From Rubrobacter tropicus (GTDB lineage Bacteria > Actinomycetota > Rubrobacteria > Rubrobacterales > Rubrobacteraceae), in the NCBI RefSeq assembly GCF_011492945.1, contig NZ_CP045119.1, positions 4,314,773-4,378,772 on the forward strand: 64,000 bases of DNA, given 5' to 3'. The notes beneath the pieces are model-generated. The model made no database searches and was not told the DNA's origin. It worked only from the letters and a program-made list of their open reading frames with translations. This document shows, one piece after another, positions 26,486 to 35,185 of the stretch. Each line of letters begins with the position of its first letter. The first letter of the stretch is position 1. Both the position numbers and the translations under genes were made by a program.

Positions 26486-26685
26486 GCAGCACGCTTCGCC
26501 CTTCGGGCTCCGCTCTCAGCGCGCTGCAGCCTTCGGCTTTCGCTCTCAGCACGCCTGCTTCGCAGGCTTTCAGGTAATCGTCTGTGGACGCTACGCCCGG
26601 CGACACTCTAATCGTCGTGTGTGGCGCTGTCCGGTCCGGCTCCGCGTGGCTGAAAGCGAGGCGGAGCCGGAGCGGGCTGACTAGC
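26486..26685. repeat. Composite intergenic repeat at 26.5 kb
   Basis: Three triloop hairpins occur in a row: GCCC-TTC-GGGC (26498-26508), AGCC-TTC-GGCT (26528-26538) and GCCTGC-TTC-GCAGGC (26553-26567), separated by CTCAGCRCG-type spacers. A 57-bp core (26601-26657) matches 48481-48537 without gaps at 44 positions. The end module 26651-26685 supplies the stop codon of the convergent gene. Confidence 0.75.
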
Positions 26686-27643
26686 TTCCCTTCACCGGGA
26701 TCTCCACGCCTTCGAAGGAGCCGTCGCGGGCGCTTGTGGTGCCGACTTGCAGGGCGCCCTTGCCCGAGAACGGCGGCAGGTCCAGGGTCGCCTCGAAGTA
26801 GCCCCAGGTGGTGCTCCAGTCGTTGGCGGTTACGGTCTCGCGGACGAGCTCCTTGCCCCTGGCGTCTCTGAGTACCACGGTGTTGGCCGCCTCGAAGTTG
26901 CGGGAGTAGCCGCTGACGGTGAGGGGGTCGGAGACCCTGGCCCCGGGGCGGGGCTCGACGAGGACGGTGTTTCCCCCCGCCGCCGGTTGGGGTTTCTTCA
27001 GGGGCGTCCCCGCTGGCTTGAAGTCGACCACGAGGCGGGCCGGGTCGGCGAGCTCCAGCGTCCGGTAGCGGAAGGACTTCCGGGCCAGCAGGTCCACGAA
27101 CATGCCGCCCTCGGGGGCGCGTACGACGTGGAAACCTTCCATCAGGCCTTTTCCGAAACCCCCGTCCGAGACGCCCGTGGCGCTGGCTGAGGGAAGTTGA
27201 ATCCTGGTCAGGCCGTCTCCTTTAGGGCTTGAGAGCGTCCACCGGGGCAAGGTCCCGGCTGGCTCTTCTCCGGTGCCGAGGTCGATCACCACCCGCTCGT
27301 AACCCCGATGCTCCCCGTACCGGACGGCGAGTACGGTGTCGGCTTCGAAGCCCGAGCCGCCGTCAGCCCACCCGTCGGACACGAAATGCTCGGGGGAGGC
27401 CGTGGTATGACCGTCTTCCACGGCGACAGAGGGAGCAGCCCCGACGGTGGTCTCCGGCCTGGCCCGCGGATCAGGCGTGGCCACGGCGACCGCCCTCGCG
27501 TGGGGCTTCGCGCCCACGCTCGTGTCCAGGGCCCCTTCGAGGGGTGCTGCGCCGGAGCATCCGACCACGAGCGAGACCGCGAGGATCAAGGACGAGGCGC
27601 CCGTCAGCCGGACGATAGCATTTACACCTAGGGGCAGGATCAT
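26681..27643 (-). CDS. Lipoprotein with AMIN-like and Gmad2 domains
   Basis: The 320-residue protein has a signal peptide with a lipobox (SLVVGC, Cys near residue 29), a low-complexity Ala/Pro/Thr linker, an AMIN-like beta domain (RYGEHRGYERVVIDLG, then LADPARLVVDFKP) and a C-terminal Gmad2 immunoglobulin-like domain (VSDPLTVSGYSRNFEAANTV). Such proteins sit at the cell surface and bind wall polymers in related families. The stop codon lies within the intergenic repeat module. Confidence 0.82.
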   Translation of the reverse strand: MILPLGVNAIVRLTGASSLILAVSLVVGCSGAAPLEGALDTSVGAKPHARAVAVATPDPRARPETTVGAAPSVAVEDGHTTASPEHFVSDGWADGGSGFEADTVLAVRYGEHRGYERVVIDLGTGEEPAGTLPRWTLSSPKGDGLTRIQLPSASATGVSDGGFGKGLMEGFHVVRAPEGGMFVDLLARKSFRYRTLELADPARLVVDFKPAGTPLKKPQPAAGGNTVLVEPRPGARVSDPLTVSGYSRNFEAANTVVLRDARGKELVRETVTANDWSTTWGYFEATLDLPPFSGKGALQVGTTSARDGSFEGVEIPVKGS

Positions 27644-27768
27644 AAGCCCGGAGCATTATAGGGAGGGATGTTTGCGGGAAGCTTGTGGTGGTGTTTCGCT
27701 CTTGTTACGAGTTTCGGGGTCGGGCCTATAATGACGATCTTACGGCACCAGAAGAGGGAGGGGCGGCC
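27644..27768. promoter_or_regulatory. Divergent promoter region with two TATAAT boxes
   Basis: TATAAT on the minus strand (27655-27660) lies 11 bases before the lipoprotein ATG, and TATAAT on the plus strand (27727-27732) lies 36 bases before the dehydratase ATG. The plus-strand box has TTGTTA at 27702-27707 upstream with a rather wide 19-base spacer. Confidence 0.65.
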
Positions 27769-28743
27769 ATGATCCGTGCCGAAGACGTCGCGGAGGCACA
27801 GCGGAGGTTGCGAGGCGTGGCTTTCCGCACGCCCCTGATCCCCTGCCCCGGAGCGGACGGGGAGCGCCGCCTGCTCTTCAAGCCGGAGAGCCTGCAGCCG
27901 ACCGGAGCTTTCAAGCTGCGGGGGGCATACAACAAGATCTCCTCCCTGAGCCCCGGAGAGCGTGCCAGGGGCGTCGTCGCCCACTCCAGCGGAAACCACG
28001 CGAGGGCGGTCGCCTACGCGGCCCGCGCCCTCGGCGTAAAGGCAACCATAGTCATGCCGCGCGGCGCCCCGAGAGGCAAACTCGACGCAACGGCGGCGCT
28101 CGGTCCCGAGGTGGTGCTGGTCGGTCCAGACAGCGGAGAACGGGCGAGAAAGGCCGCGGAGCTGGCGGCGGAGCACGGCTACGTGCCGGTGCCCCCGTAC
28201 GACGACGAGACCCTCATCGCCGGCCAGGGGACCGTTGGGGCCGAGATCCTCGAAGACCTGCCCGACGTCGAGACGGTGCTCGTGCCCGTGAGTGGGGGCG
28301 GCCTCATAAGCGGCGTTGCGGCGGCGATCAAGCAGGCAAAGCCGGATGTGAACGTGATCGGGGTCGAGCCCGAGCTGGCCGCCGACGCCAGGGAGAGCCT
28401 GAAGACCGGAAGACTGGTCGAGTTCCCGGCGGAGAGCGTGGGCCGCACCGTCGCCGACGGCCTGCGCGTCCGAAAGCTCGGGAATGCGCCCTTCGAGCAC
28501 GTCCTGGCCTTCGTCGACGACATAGTCGCCGTCACGGAGGAGGAGATATTCGACGCCATGCGCCGCCTGGCGCTCCGGGTCCGCCTCGTCGCCGAGCCGA
28601 GCGGGGCCGTAACGTTCGCGGCCTACCTCTTCCACCGGCACGAGCTCCCCGAGACGCGCCAGAACGTGGCCGTCATAAGCGGTGGCAACGTCGAGTCCGA
28701 CCTGCTGGCGAAGGTCCTAGCGGGCGACCCTAGCGGGGCGTGA
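27769..28743 (+). CDS. PLP-dependent serine/threonine dehydratase
   Basis: The 324-residue protein is a fold-type II PLP enzyme that deaminates serine or threonine. The Schiff-base lysine is K49 in TGAFKLRGAYN, the substrate loop is HSSGNHARAVA, and the phosphate-binding loop is VSGGGLISG. It lacks a C-terminal ACT domain, so it resembles catabolic dehydratases or serine racemases rather than the biosynthetic IlvA. GAGGGAGGGG precedes the ATG. Its 3' end overlaps the convergent MOSC gene by 14 bases. Confidence 0.92.
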   Translation: MIRAEDVAEAQRRLRGVAFRTPLIPCPGADGERRLLFKPESLQPTGAFKLRGAYNKISSLSPGERARGVVAHSSGNHARAVAYAARALGVKATIVMPRGAPRGKLDATAALGPEVVLVGPDSGERARKAAELAAEHGYVPVPPYDDETLIAGQGTVGAEILEDLPDVETVLVPVSGGGLISGVAAAIKQAKPDVNVIGVEPELAADARESLKTGRLVEFPAESVGRTVADGLRVRKLGNAPFEHVLAFVDDIVAVTEEEIFDAMRRLALRVRLVAEPSGAVTFAAYLFHRHELPETRQNVAVISGGNVESDLLAKVLAGDPSGA

Positions 28744-29548
28744 CCTCGACCGGGTCCCCGACGCGGACGGTGCCGAGGGAGGTGTGGATCAGGTTCCGCC
28801 CGAACCAGACTTCGCCCCCGGATCTCCGGTACGTCGCCAGCGTGCGCAGGGGCTCTTTGCCCCGCTCACCGGTCCGCTGGTCCACGGTGGTCACGGCACA
28901 CCGCGGGCACGGCTCCGCCACTCGGAAGCCCGCGTTCCCAACCCCCATCTCTGCCCAACCATCCTCAGCGTAGGGTCCGCAACCGCCGACGACGAGGTTC
29001 GGGCGGAAGCGGTTCATGGGGACGGGTTCCTCCAGCCGGGCGTTCAGGTCTTCGAGGGAGGCCTCGGAGATCACGAGCAGCGAGAACCCGTCGGCGAAGC
29101 TGGTCTGGTCGCGCCCGGTGGCGTAGAGGGAGTCGACGGGCCTGAAGTCGTCGTCCGGCTTTCGGACCAGCCGGCAGGGGAAATCCAGGAACTCGCTGAA
29201 CCAGCGGTCGGCCTCATCGGCGGCCGGCTCCCCGCGCTGCTCGTCCCCCCAGACCTCCACGCGTACCGTCTGCGCGGTACCGACGCGCGTCGGTACCTCC
29301 AGGTCCGGCATTCCCGGGGCGCTCACCGTGAGGCGTTCGGGGGTGAGGCTGGGTGAGATCAGGGCCATCCTGGGATGCGCGCGCTGCGACATGAACCCGC
29401 CCGCCTCGTCCACGAGCATCCAACGCCGATCATCACGCAACCCGGTCGCGACCAGCTCCGCCTTCTCCATAGAGATGCCGCCACAAGACTTTATTGGATA
29501 CACGTAGACGCCACTCAGGACCGGTTTGCCGTTGTCCGGCAGCATCAC
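28730..29548 (-). CDS. MOSC domain protein
   Basis: The 272-residue protein has the N-terminal MOSC beta barrel (VYVYPIKSCGGISMEKAEL) and the C-terminal MOSC domain, including the cysteine region EPCPRCAVTTVDQRTG that binds molybdenum cofactor in mARC/YcbX relatives. The family reduces N-hydroxylated compounds or transfers sulfur. It overlaps the HIT gene stop by four bases (ATGA), so the two are co-transcribed. Confidence 0.9.
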   Translation of the reverse strand: MMLPDNGKPVLSGVYVYPIKSCGGISMEKAELVATGLRDDRRWMLVDEAGGFMSQRAHPRMALISPSLTPERLTVSAPGMPDLEVPTRVGTAQTVRVEVWGDEQRGEPAADEADRWFSEFLDFPCRLVRKPDDDFRPVDSLYATGRDQTSFADGFSLLVISEASLEDLNARLEEPVPMNRFRPNLVVGGCGPYAEDGWAEMGVGNAGFRVAEPCPRCAVTTVDQRTGERGKEPLRTLATYRRSGGEVWFGRNLIHTSLGTVRVGDPVEVTPR

Positions 29549-30063
29549 GCCCCCTCCATCCTGCTCCCTATGCGCGCCGCGAGGGAGGCATTCTCCTCTT
29601 CCGGTATGTCCAGAGCCCCGGCGGTCTCCAGCATGACGGCGGCGAATTGCTGCTCGTCGTATGGCGTTCCAGGCGGCAAGGGGACGACGTGCCAGTGGAC
29701 GTGCGCGTTGCCCTCGTTGGACCCGAGCGAGAGTATGTAGACCCGCTCCGCCCCGACCTCTTCACGCACCGCCTCCGCAACGCGGTGAACGACGCGCTGG
29801 AGGTCCAGGTATTCTTCGGCGGTGAAATCCCCGGTGGCCTGCTCCCTGTGCTCTTTCGGGGCGACGAGCGCGTAGCCGTACTGCGTCGGCCACCCGTTCA
29901 AGAAGGCGATGGCCCCGTCGTCTTCGTAGATGACGTGATGGCCGAGGAAATCGGGGTCGCGCGCCACGATGCCGCACACAAAGCACGGCCCGGTACGGGC
30001 GCGCTCGTGGTAGGCGTCGAGGTCGGGCGCGTATCTCTCGAACGGGCTCACGCGCGCCATCAT
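29545..30063 (-). CDS. HIT family protein
   Basis: The protein of about 172 residues carries the histidine triad NAHVHWHVVPLPPG and an N-terminal CFVC pair typical of zinc-bearing HIT hydrolases. HIT proteins cleave nucleoside phosphoramidates or dinucleoside polyphosphates. I chose the ATG at 30063 (a second ATG follows directly); an in-frame TTG at 30087 has no better site. It is downstream of proS and ahead of the MOSC gene. Confidence 0.9.
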   Translation of the reverse strand: MMARVSPFERYAPDLDAYHERARTGPCFVCGIVARDPDFLGHHVIYEDDGAIAFLNGWPTQYGYALVAPKEHREQATGDFTAEEYLDLQRVVHRVAEAVREEVGAERVYILSLGSNEGNAHVHWHVVPLPPGTPYDEQQFAAVMLETAGALDIPEEENASLAARIGSRMEGA

Positions 30064-30091
30064 CCGCCGAAACGCCGCCGCCTTCAAGGCC

Positions 30092-30129
30092 GGGCGGGTT
30101 TTAAACCCGCCCCTACGGGTTGGGGCGGG
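30092..30129. repeat. REP-like element with two alternative hairpins at the proS end
   Basis: GGGCGGGTTT (30092-30101) pairs with AAACCCGCCC (30103-30112). The shared CCCGCCCC (30106-30113) can instead pair with GGGGCGGG (30122-30129). The two hairpins exclude each other. The element ends at the base before the proS stop codon and may act as its terminator. Confidence 0.6.
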
Positions 30130-31866
30130 TCATGGCTCGTTTGTCGGAACCGGGATGCTGGCGAGGATCTCATCTTCGAGGTCGGAGATTCTCTGCTTTA
30201 CCACGGCCACGGCTCCTTCAACGGGCACCACGCGGCTGCCGGTTTCCCGGCGGAGCTTCATCTCGACACCGCCGTCCTCGATGGAACGGGTGGTGAGGGT
30301 CAGGCGGATGGGGGCCCCGATCAGGTCCGCGTCCTTGAACTTTGTCCCCAGACTCTCCCGCCTGTCGTCGTAGAGGACCTCGACGCCCGCGGAGATCAAC
30401 TCTTCGTAGAGCCGGTCCGCCCCGTCGTCGGCGGACACCAGGTGAACGGCATACGGCGCGACGGAGATGGGCCAGATCAAGCCGTCCTCGTCGCGGTGCT
30501 CTTCGGCGATGCAGGCCAAAAGCCGCCCGAGCCCGATGCCGTAGGAGCCCATCACGACGGGCTTTCGCTCCCCGTCCCGGTCCAGGTAGCCCGCCCCGAA
30601 AGCCTCGCTGTAGCGCGTGCCGAGCTTGAAGATGTTGCCGACCTCGACGCCGCGCTCGGCGCGCATCTGGGCGCCGCACTCCGGGCAGGCGGAACCTTCC
30701 CGGGCGGCCGCGACGTCCGCGATCACGTCCGCCTCGAAGTCCCTGGCGTGGTTGACGTTCAGGAGGTGGAAACCGTCCTGGTTGGCGCCGGCGACAAGGT
30801 TTGGAGAGCCTGGGACGGCGTCGTCCGCGACTACGAGGACGCCAGCAACCCCAACGGGAGAACCGTACCCCGGCTCCGCGCCAACGGCGCGGATTTCATC
30901 CGCCCGCGCCGGACGCAGCCCGTCGGCCCCGACGGCGTTCGCCAGCTTCGTCTCGTTCAGGTCCATGTCGCCGCGCACGACGGCGAAGACGAACCTCTCC
31001 TCGCCGCCGACCGTCGCCACCAGGAAGACCGCTTTTGCCGTGCGGGACTCCGGTATCTCAAGAAGCCGGGCGAGCGCCTCGATGGTGTTCGCGCCCGAAG
31101 TGGAAATCTTCTCCACCGGCCTCTGCTCCTCCACCCCGGCCTGCGGCTTGCGGAACCTCGCCACCTGGCGATTCGCGGTGTAGCCGCACGTGTCGCAGAG
31201 CAGGATCGTGTCCTCCCCGACGGGCGAGAGGTACATGAATTCGTGGGCGAGGCTGCCCCCCATGATGCCGACGTCCGCGCCCACGGAGACCGCGGGCAGC
31301 CCGCAGCGGCCGAAGATCCTGAAGTAGGCCCGGTGGATCGCCCTGTATTGCCGGTCGAGCCCGGTCTCGTTCCTATCCAGGGAATACGCGTCCTTCATGG
31401 TGAACTCCCTGGCACGGATCAGGCCGGCCCTCGGCCGCGCGTCGTCGCGGAACTTCGTCTGGATCTGGTACACCAGCCTCGGCAGCTGCTGGTAGGACCC
31501 GACCTTCTCCGCTACCAGCCCCGCCACGACTTCCTCGTGCGTCATCGCCAGCACCATCGCCCGGTCCCGGCGGTCCCGCAGCCTCACCAACTCAGCCCCC
31601 GTGCCCTCGTACCGCCCCGACCTCTCCCAGACCTCGGCGGGATGGACTACCGGCATGGAAACCTCCTGCCCCCCGCAAGCCCCCATCTCCTCCCTCAAAA
31701 TCCCCGACACCTTGTCCAGGGACCGCTTCGCCAGGGGCAGATAACTAAAAATACCCGCCGCCAACTGCCTCACGAACCCCGCCCGCAACAACAACCCGTG
31801 CCCCGCGACCTCAATCCCCGCCGGAACCTCCCGCAAAGTCCGACCAAACAACCCACTCATGCGCAT
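30130..31866 (-). CDS. proS: ProS, prolyl-tRNA synthetase
   Basis: The 578-residue protein charges tRNA-Pro. It shows the class II features RAGFVRQLAAGIFSYLPLAKR, motif 2 (QIQTKFRDDARPRAGLIRAREFTMKDAYSL, near residues 135-164) and motif 3 (VMGSYGIGLGRLLA), with a Ybak/INS editing insertion between motifs 2 and 3 and a C-terminal anticodon-binding domain. This is the bacterial-type ProS of normal length. It is followed by the REP-like element and the HIT-MOSC genes. Confidence 0.97.
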   Translation of the reverse strand: MRMSGLFGRTLREVPAGIEVAGHGLLLRAGFVRQLAAGIFSYLPLAKRSLDKVSGILREEMGACGGQEVSMPVVHPAEVWERSGRYEGTGAELVRLRDRRDRAMVLAMTHEEVVAGLVAEKVGSYQQLPRLVYQIQTKFRDDARPRAGLIRAREFTMKDAYSLDRNETGLDRQYRAIHRAYFRIFGRCGLPAVSVGADVGIMGGSLAHEFMYLSPVGEDTILLCDTCGYTANRQVARFRKPQAGVEEQRPVEKISTSGANTIEALARLLEIPESRTAKAVFLVATVGGEERFVFAVVRGDMDLNETKLANAVGADGLRPARADEIRAVGAEPGYGSPVGVAGVLVVADDAVPGSPNLVAGANQDGFHLLNVNHARDFEADVIADVAAAREGSACPECGAQMRAERGVEVGNIFKLGTRYSEAFGAGYLDRDGERKPVVMGSYGIGLGRLLACIAEEHRDEDGLIWPISVAPYAVHLVSADDGADRLYEELISAGVEVLYDDRRESLGTKFKDADLIGAPIRLTLTTRSIEDGGVEMKLRRETGSRVVPVEGAVAVVKQRISDLEDEILASIPVPTNEP

Positions 31867-31869
31867 CAG

Positions 31870-32001
31870 AGTCCCTCCTCACCCCTGCTGACCAGCTGAA
31901 AGCAGCCGCCAGGCTACGTGCTGAAAGGCGCGAAGCGCCGTGCTGAAAGTCCCCGAAGGGGACGTGCCGAAAGCGAAGGCGCAGCCGTAGCGCGCTGACA
32001 C
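31870..32001. repeat. Triloop hairpin repeat copy between proS and the GNAT gene
   Basis: It contains GGCGC-GAA-GCGCC (31927-31939) inside a 27-base block identical to 20677-20703, then GTCCCC-GAA-GGGGAC (31949-31963), then the end module (31967-32001) rich in AAGCG and GCTGA words. It lies downstream of the acetyltransferase stop and upstream of proS. Confidence 0.72.
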
Positions 32002-32955
32002 CTAAGTCGCCATGTACGGCGTCGTGCCGTAATGTTCGAGGCCGTCCGGCCGGTCGAGCGGCCCGCCGAGTTCCATTCGGAGGCGGTCCTTGCGGCCTTC
32101 GAAGCCGAACTCCCGGAGCAGGGCGTGGGCCGGGCTGGTGGCTGGGCCAGGGACGATGACGCGGACGGGCGCCGGGCCCGTCTCGCGGAGGGCGCGGGCC
32201 AGCAAGAGACGGGCCACGTCCGGGCCGGCGGCGACGAAGGGGCCTAGGCGCATCGCGTCGGTTCCGGCGCTGCGGATGAGGTAGCCCTTGATCCCCCCCG
32301 ACGAGTCCCGCGCCACGAGGCCTTCACCGGGGTGCAACCTGAGGGTCGCGAAGATCAGGGGCGAGCGGTCGGCCCCGTAGCTCCAGCGGTCCACGCCGTA
32401 GAGCTCGGGCAAATCGGCGAAGGCGAGCGTCTCTACCCGGTTGCCACCGGCCTCCTCAAACGCACGCGGCCGGCCGCGTGGCCCATCCAGCCGGTAGATG
32501 GTGCGGGCCGCCGAAGCCCTGAAACCGAGCGATCGGTAGAGGCCCTCGGCCTGCCGCGTGGCGTAGAGCCTGACGGTCCTTGCGCCGCGGCTCTTCAGGT
32601 AGGCGACCGCCCAGGAGGAGAGGTCCGCGCCGAGACCGAGTCGTCTGTGCCCGTCGTGAACCGCGAGGTGGCAGAGGACGCCGATGCTCCCAAGCGGCAC
32701 CGCGCCGACCATCCCGACCAGGGAGCCGCCGGGGGATTCGGCCACGAACCACCGGGCGTCGCGCACGCCGCGCAGCAGGTCGAACGCCCTGGGGTCGGCC
32801 GACCAGCGCACCACGCTCCTGAGCTCCAGGATGCGTTCGAGGTCGGCGTCGTCCATCTGCCGGATGCGGACGCCGGGCCCGGTCTTGTTCAGAAGTCCGT
32901 TTCGGTCGTATGTTGCGTCTACTTCTAAGTCTTCCTTCGTGGTGAAGGGCTGCAT
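32002..32955 (-). CDS. Two-domain GNAT acetyltransferase
   Basis: The 317-residue protein has an N-terminal GNAT domain with the acetyl-CoA loop HRRLGLGADLSSWAV and YRSLGFRASA, then a second acetyltransferase-like domain (VARDSSGGIKGYLIRS, LLREFGFEGRKDRLRMELG). This tandem arrangement occurs in several GNAT subfamilies of unknown substrate. GAGGGAAAC precedes the ATG. The gene has an unusually long upstream gap for this region. Confidence 0.85.
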   Translation of the reverse strand: MQPFTTKEDLEVDATYDRNGLLNKTGPGVRIRQMDDADLERILELRSVVRWSADPRAFDLLRGVRDARWFVAESPGGSLVGMVGAVPLGSIGVLCHLAVHDGHRRLGLGADLSSWAVAYLKSRGARTVRLYATRQAEGLYRSLGFRASAARTIYRLDGPRGRPRAFEEAGGNRVETLAFADLPELYGVDRWSYGADRSPLIFATLRLHPGEGLVARDSSGGIKGYLIRSAGTDAMRLGPFVAAGPDVARLLLARALRETGPAPVRVIVPGPATSPAHALLREFGFEGRKDRLRMELGGPLDRPDGLEHYGTTPYMAT

Positions 32956-33182
32956 GTTTCCCTCGATCTCTGGTGTGTGGGTGGAGACCGCTCCGCGCGG
33001 AGGACCCCGGGTAGACCGGAGAGACGCGGACGCCCCGAGCGCGACCCCCTAGAGGATCGGTCGGGGCAGGGACGGTCGAGGAGGCCGCCCGGTGAGGGAG
33101 CTTGCGGTGGTAAGCCCTTTGTGATCCCGTTCCACGGACACCATGCTACAACACGAGGCGCGGCGGGGGAAGCCGTCGCGGC
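32956..33182 (-). other. Unassigned 227-base leader-like region
   Basis: This gap separates the GNAT gene from the aldo-keto reductase gene, both on the minus strand. It contains several short inverted repeats (for example CTCCGCGCGGAG at 32991-33002) and no convincing ORF. It could be a long 5' leader of the GNAT gene. I looked for T-box and SAM motifs and found none that I trust. Confidence 0.35.
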
Positions 33183-34148
33183 CTAACCGCGCCGGATCAC
33201 ACCGTCCAGGACATCATCTATCTGATGCACCAACTCGGACGGCAGCTCTACGCCGGAGGCCGCGGCGTTGTCCTCGACCTGCTCCGGCCTCGAAGCCCCG
33301 ATGATGGCGCTGCTGACGTTCTTCTGCCGCAAGACCCACGCGAGCGCGAGCTGGGGCATGGTGAGGCCAGCCTCGTCGGCGATGGGCCTGAGCCCGTCCA
33401 CGGCCGTCAACACGCTCTCGTTCATCAGCTCCCGCATGAAGCGGTTCGATTCCGGGTCGGCGGCGCGGGTTCCCTCTTCGGGGGCGTCGCCGGGGCGGTA
33501 CTTGCCGGTCAGGACGCCCTGGGCGAGCGGGGAGAAGACCACCTGTCCCACGCCCTCGCGTTCGGAGAGCGGGACGACCTCGGCCTCTATCCTGCGTTGG
33601 ATCATGTTGTACTGCGGCTGGTTGGAGACGATCCTGTCCAGGTTCATCTCCCTGGCGATGCGCAGGGCGTCCGAGATCTGGTCCGCCGTCCACTCGGAGA
33701 CGCCTACGTAAAGCACCTTCCCCTGCCGCACCAGGTCGTCCAGCGCCCGCAGCGTCTCCTCCAGCGGCACGCCCTCGTCGTAGCGGTGGCACTGGTAGAG
33801 GTCGACGTAGTCGGTCCCGAGCCGCCTCAGCGAGGCGTGGCACTGCTCCGTGATGTGCTTGCGCGAGAGGCCCCGGTCGTTCGGGCCGTCGCCCATCGGG
33901 AAGTAGACCTTCGTCGCGAGGAAGTACGAGTCGCGGTCGAAGCCTCGTAGGGCCTTGCCGACGATCTCCTCGGCGGCGCCGCGCATGTACACGTTGGCGG
34001 TGTCGAAGAAGTTGATGCCGAGGTCGTAGGCCCTGTGCACGCAGGCGGTCGCCTGCTGCTCGGCGACGCTGCCGCCGTAGGTAAGCCAGCTTCCGAGAGA
34101 GACCTCGCTTACCTTTACCCCGCTCCCGCCCAACCGCCGGTACTCCAC
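33183..34148 (-). CDS. Aldo/keto reductase
   Basis: The 321-residue protein is an NADPH-dependent aldo/keto reductase of the voltage-gated K-channel beta-subunit/YghZ-like group. The catalytic set is visible: Asp in FFDTANVYMRG, the Tyr in the same segment, Lys in LATKVYFPMGDG and His in YQCHRYDEG. NADP contacts occur in IIGASRPEQVEDN. I chose the GTG at 34148 because GGGGGAT lies just upstream; the longer frame start has no support. Confidence 0.92.
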   Translation of the reverse strand: MEYRRLGGSGVKVSEVSLGSWLTYGGSVAEQQATACVHRAYDLGINFFDTANVYMRGAAEEIVGKALRGFDRDSYFLATKVYFPMGDGPNDRGLSRKHITEQCHASLRRLGTDYVDLYQCHRYDEGVPLEETLRALDDLVRQGKVLYVGVSEWTADQISDALRIAREMNLDRIVSNQPQYNMIQRRIEAEVVPLSEREGVGQVVFSPLAQGVLTGKYRPGDAPEEGTRAADPESNRFMRELMNESVLTAVDGLRPIADEAGLTMPQLALAWVLRQKNVSSAIIGASRPEQVEDNAAASGVELPSELVHQIDDVLDGVIRRG

Positions 34149-34200
34149 AGGATCCCCCTTCGTCCGGAACAAGACCCCTATGGTACACGCAACCCGGCGT

Positions 34201-34971
34201 CTACCGGCCCCCGTACGACTCCATCCTGGAGAGGGCGGCCTCGAAGGCGTCCGGACCGACCTGGGCGAGGCCGTCAAAGGGGTAGTCGAGGGCGCGGATG
34301 GCGTAGAGGATCAGGACGAGGACTAGCGTGTAGGCCAGGATCATGACGACGTGAAGCCGCTCGGTCTGCACCCCGAGCAGGTACGTGAAGCCCACCGTAA
34401 CCACACCACCGACGATCAGGACGACCCACAGGAGGGACGGTATGCCCTCCCTCACCTCCAGCAACCGCAACGCCCTCCCCTCATCGAGATCCGCGACAAG
34501 AGTAAGGGCCTGCGAATAGAGGGCGTCGTCCCTCTCGGTTCGCGACTCGAAGGCCAGGACGCTCCGCCTGAGCTCGTCGGCCGCCGCCCCGGCCCGCGCG
34601 CTGATACGGCCTTCGCGCATCATGGGCCACCCTTCGTCGACCACGAGGCGGGCATAGGACTCGGCCAAATCTTGGACCTCCCGCCGCTTCGTCTCGGGGA
34701 AACCTTCGGCTAGGCGGTGGATCTCCTCCACGCTCGCGGCCTCGCCCTGCGCGGTCTTCTGGGCCGTGTCGTACTGGTAGGAGACGAAGTAGGCCGAGAA
34801 CCCGACGATAAGGCCGTACAAAACGTAAAGCGCCCCGAACATCACGGCGGTGTTGCTGTTGTGCGCCTCCCGCAGATCGAAGGAGACCAGCCGCCGCGCC
34901 ACCAGGAACCCGGCGAACGCCAACACCGCGGAGAGGCCCACGATCAGGAAGCCCCAGAAGACCGTCTCCAC
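34201..34971 (-). CDS. DUF4239 membrane protein
   Basis: The 256-residue protein has two N-terminal membrane segments (residues 3-24 and 43-62), a helical soluble stretch of about 110 residues with charged heptads, and two C-terminal segments (SLLWVVLIVGGVVTVGFTYLLG and VVMILAYTLVLVLILYAI). This 2+2 layout is the DUF4239 family, described as bestrophin-like. Function unknown. Confidence 0.8.
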   Translation of the reverse strand: METVFWGFLIVGLSAVLAFAGFLVARRLVSFDLREAHNSNTAVMFGALYVLYGLIVGFSAYFVSYQYDTAQKTAQGEAASVEEIHRLAEGFPETKRREVQDLAESYARLVVDEGWPMMREGRISARAGAAADELRRSVLAFESRTERDDALYSQALTLVADLDEGRALRLLEVREGIPSLLWVVLIVGGVVTVGFTYLLGVQTERLHVVMILAYTLVLVLILYAIRALDYPFDGLAQVGPDAFEAALSRMESYGGR

Positions 34972-35112
34972 CCTCTACCCCGCTCCTCCCGACGCCCACC
35001 GACACGGGAAAAGTACACGCCGCGAAGCCGCCGGGCAAACACGAATCCTCCGGCCTCGACCGTCTGTAACCAGGCTTGCTTACTGATTAGTTGTCGGTTA
35101 AGAGCACCTTTA

Positions 35113-35140
35113 TTGCAAGAACGTCCCATTTTGTTACAAT
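35113..35140 (+). promoter_or_regulatory. Promoter of rex
   Basis: TTGCAA (35113-35118) and TACAAT (35135-35140) are separated by 16 bases, giving a good sigma-A-type promoter about 45 bases before the rex start. The surrounding AT-rich sequence (TTGTTACAA) could hold a Rex site, but no full TTGTGA-N6-TCACAA operator is present. Confidence 0.75.
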
Positions 35141-35185
35141 GGCGATCATCGGCACTTAGACCACGGAGAAGAAGGAGCGGGAGAG

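Noticed and set aside
26490..26570. Short regularly spaced hairpins that might suggest a CRISPR array
   Set aside because: The units differ in stem sequence and length, spacers are not unique 30-mers, and no cas genes are present; it is an intergenic hairpin repeat.
32956..33182. T-box or SAM riboswitch upstream of the GNAT gene
   Set aside because: No T-box core (TGGNACCGCG) and no SAM aptamer motifs could be found, and the downstream gene is not an amino acid or tRNA gene.
35113..35140. Rex autoregulatory operator overlapping the rex promoter
   Set aside because: Only a half-like TTGTTACAA is present; the full TTGTGA-N6-TCACAA palindrome is missing.
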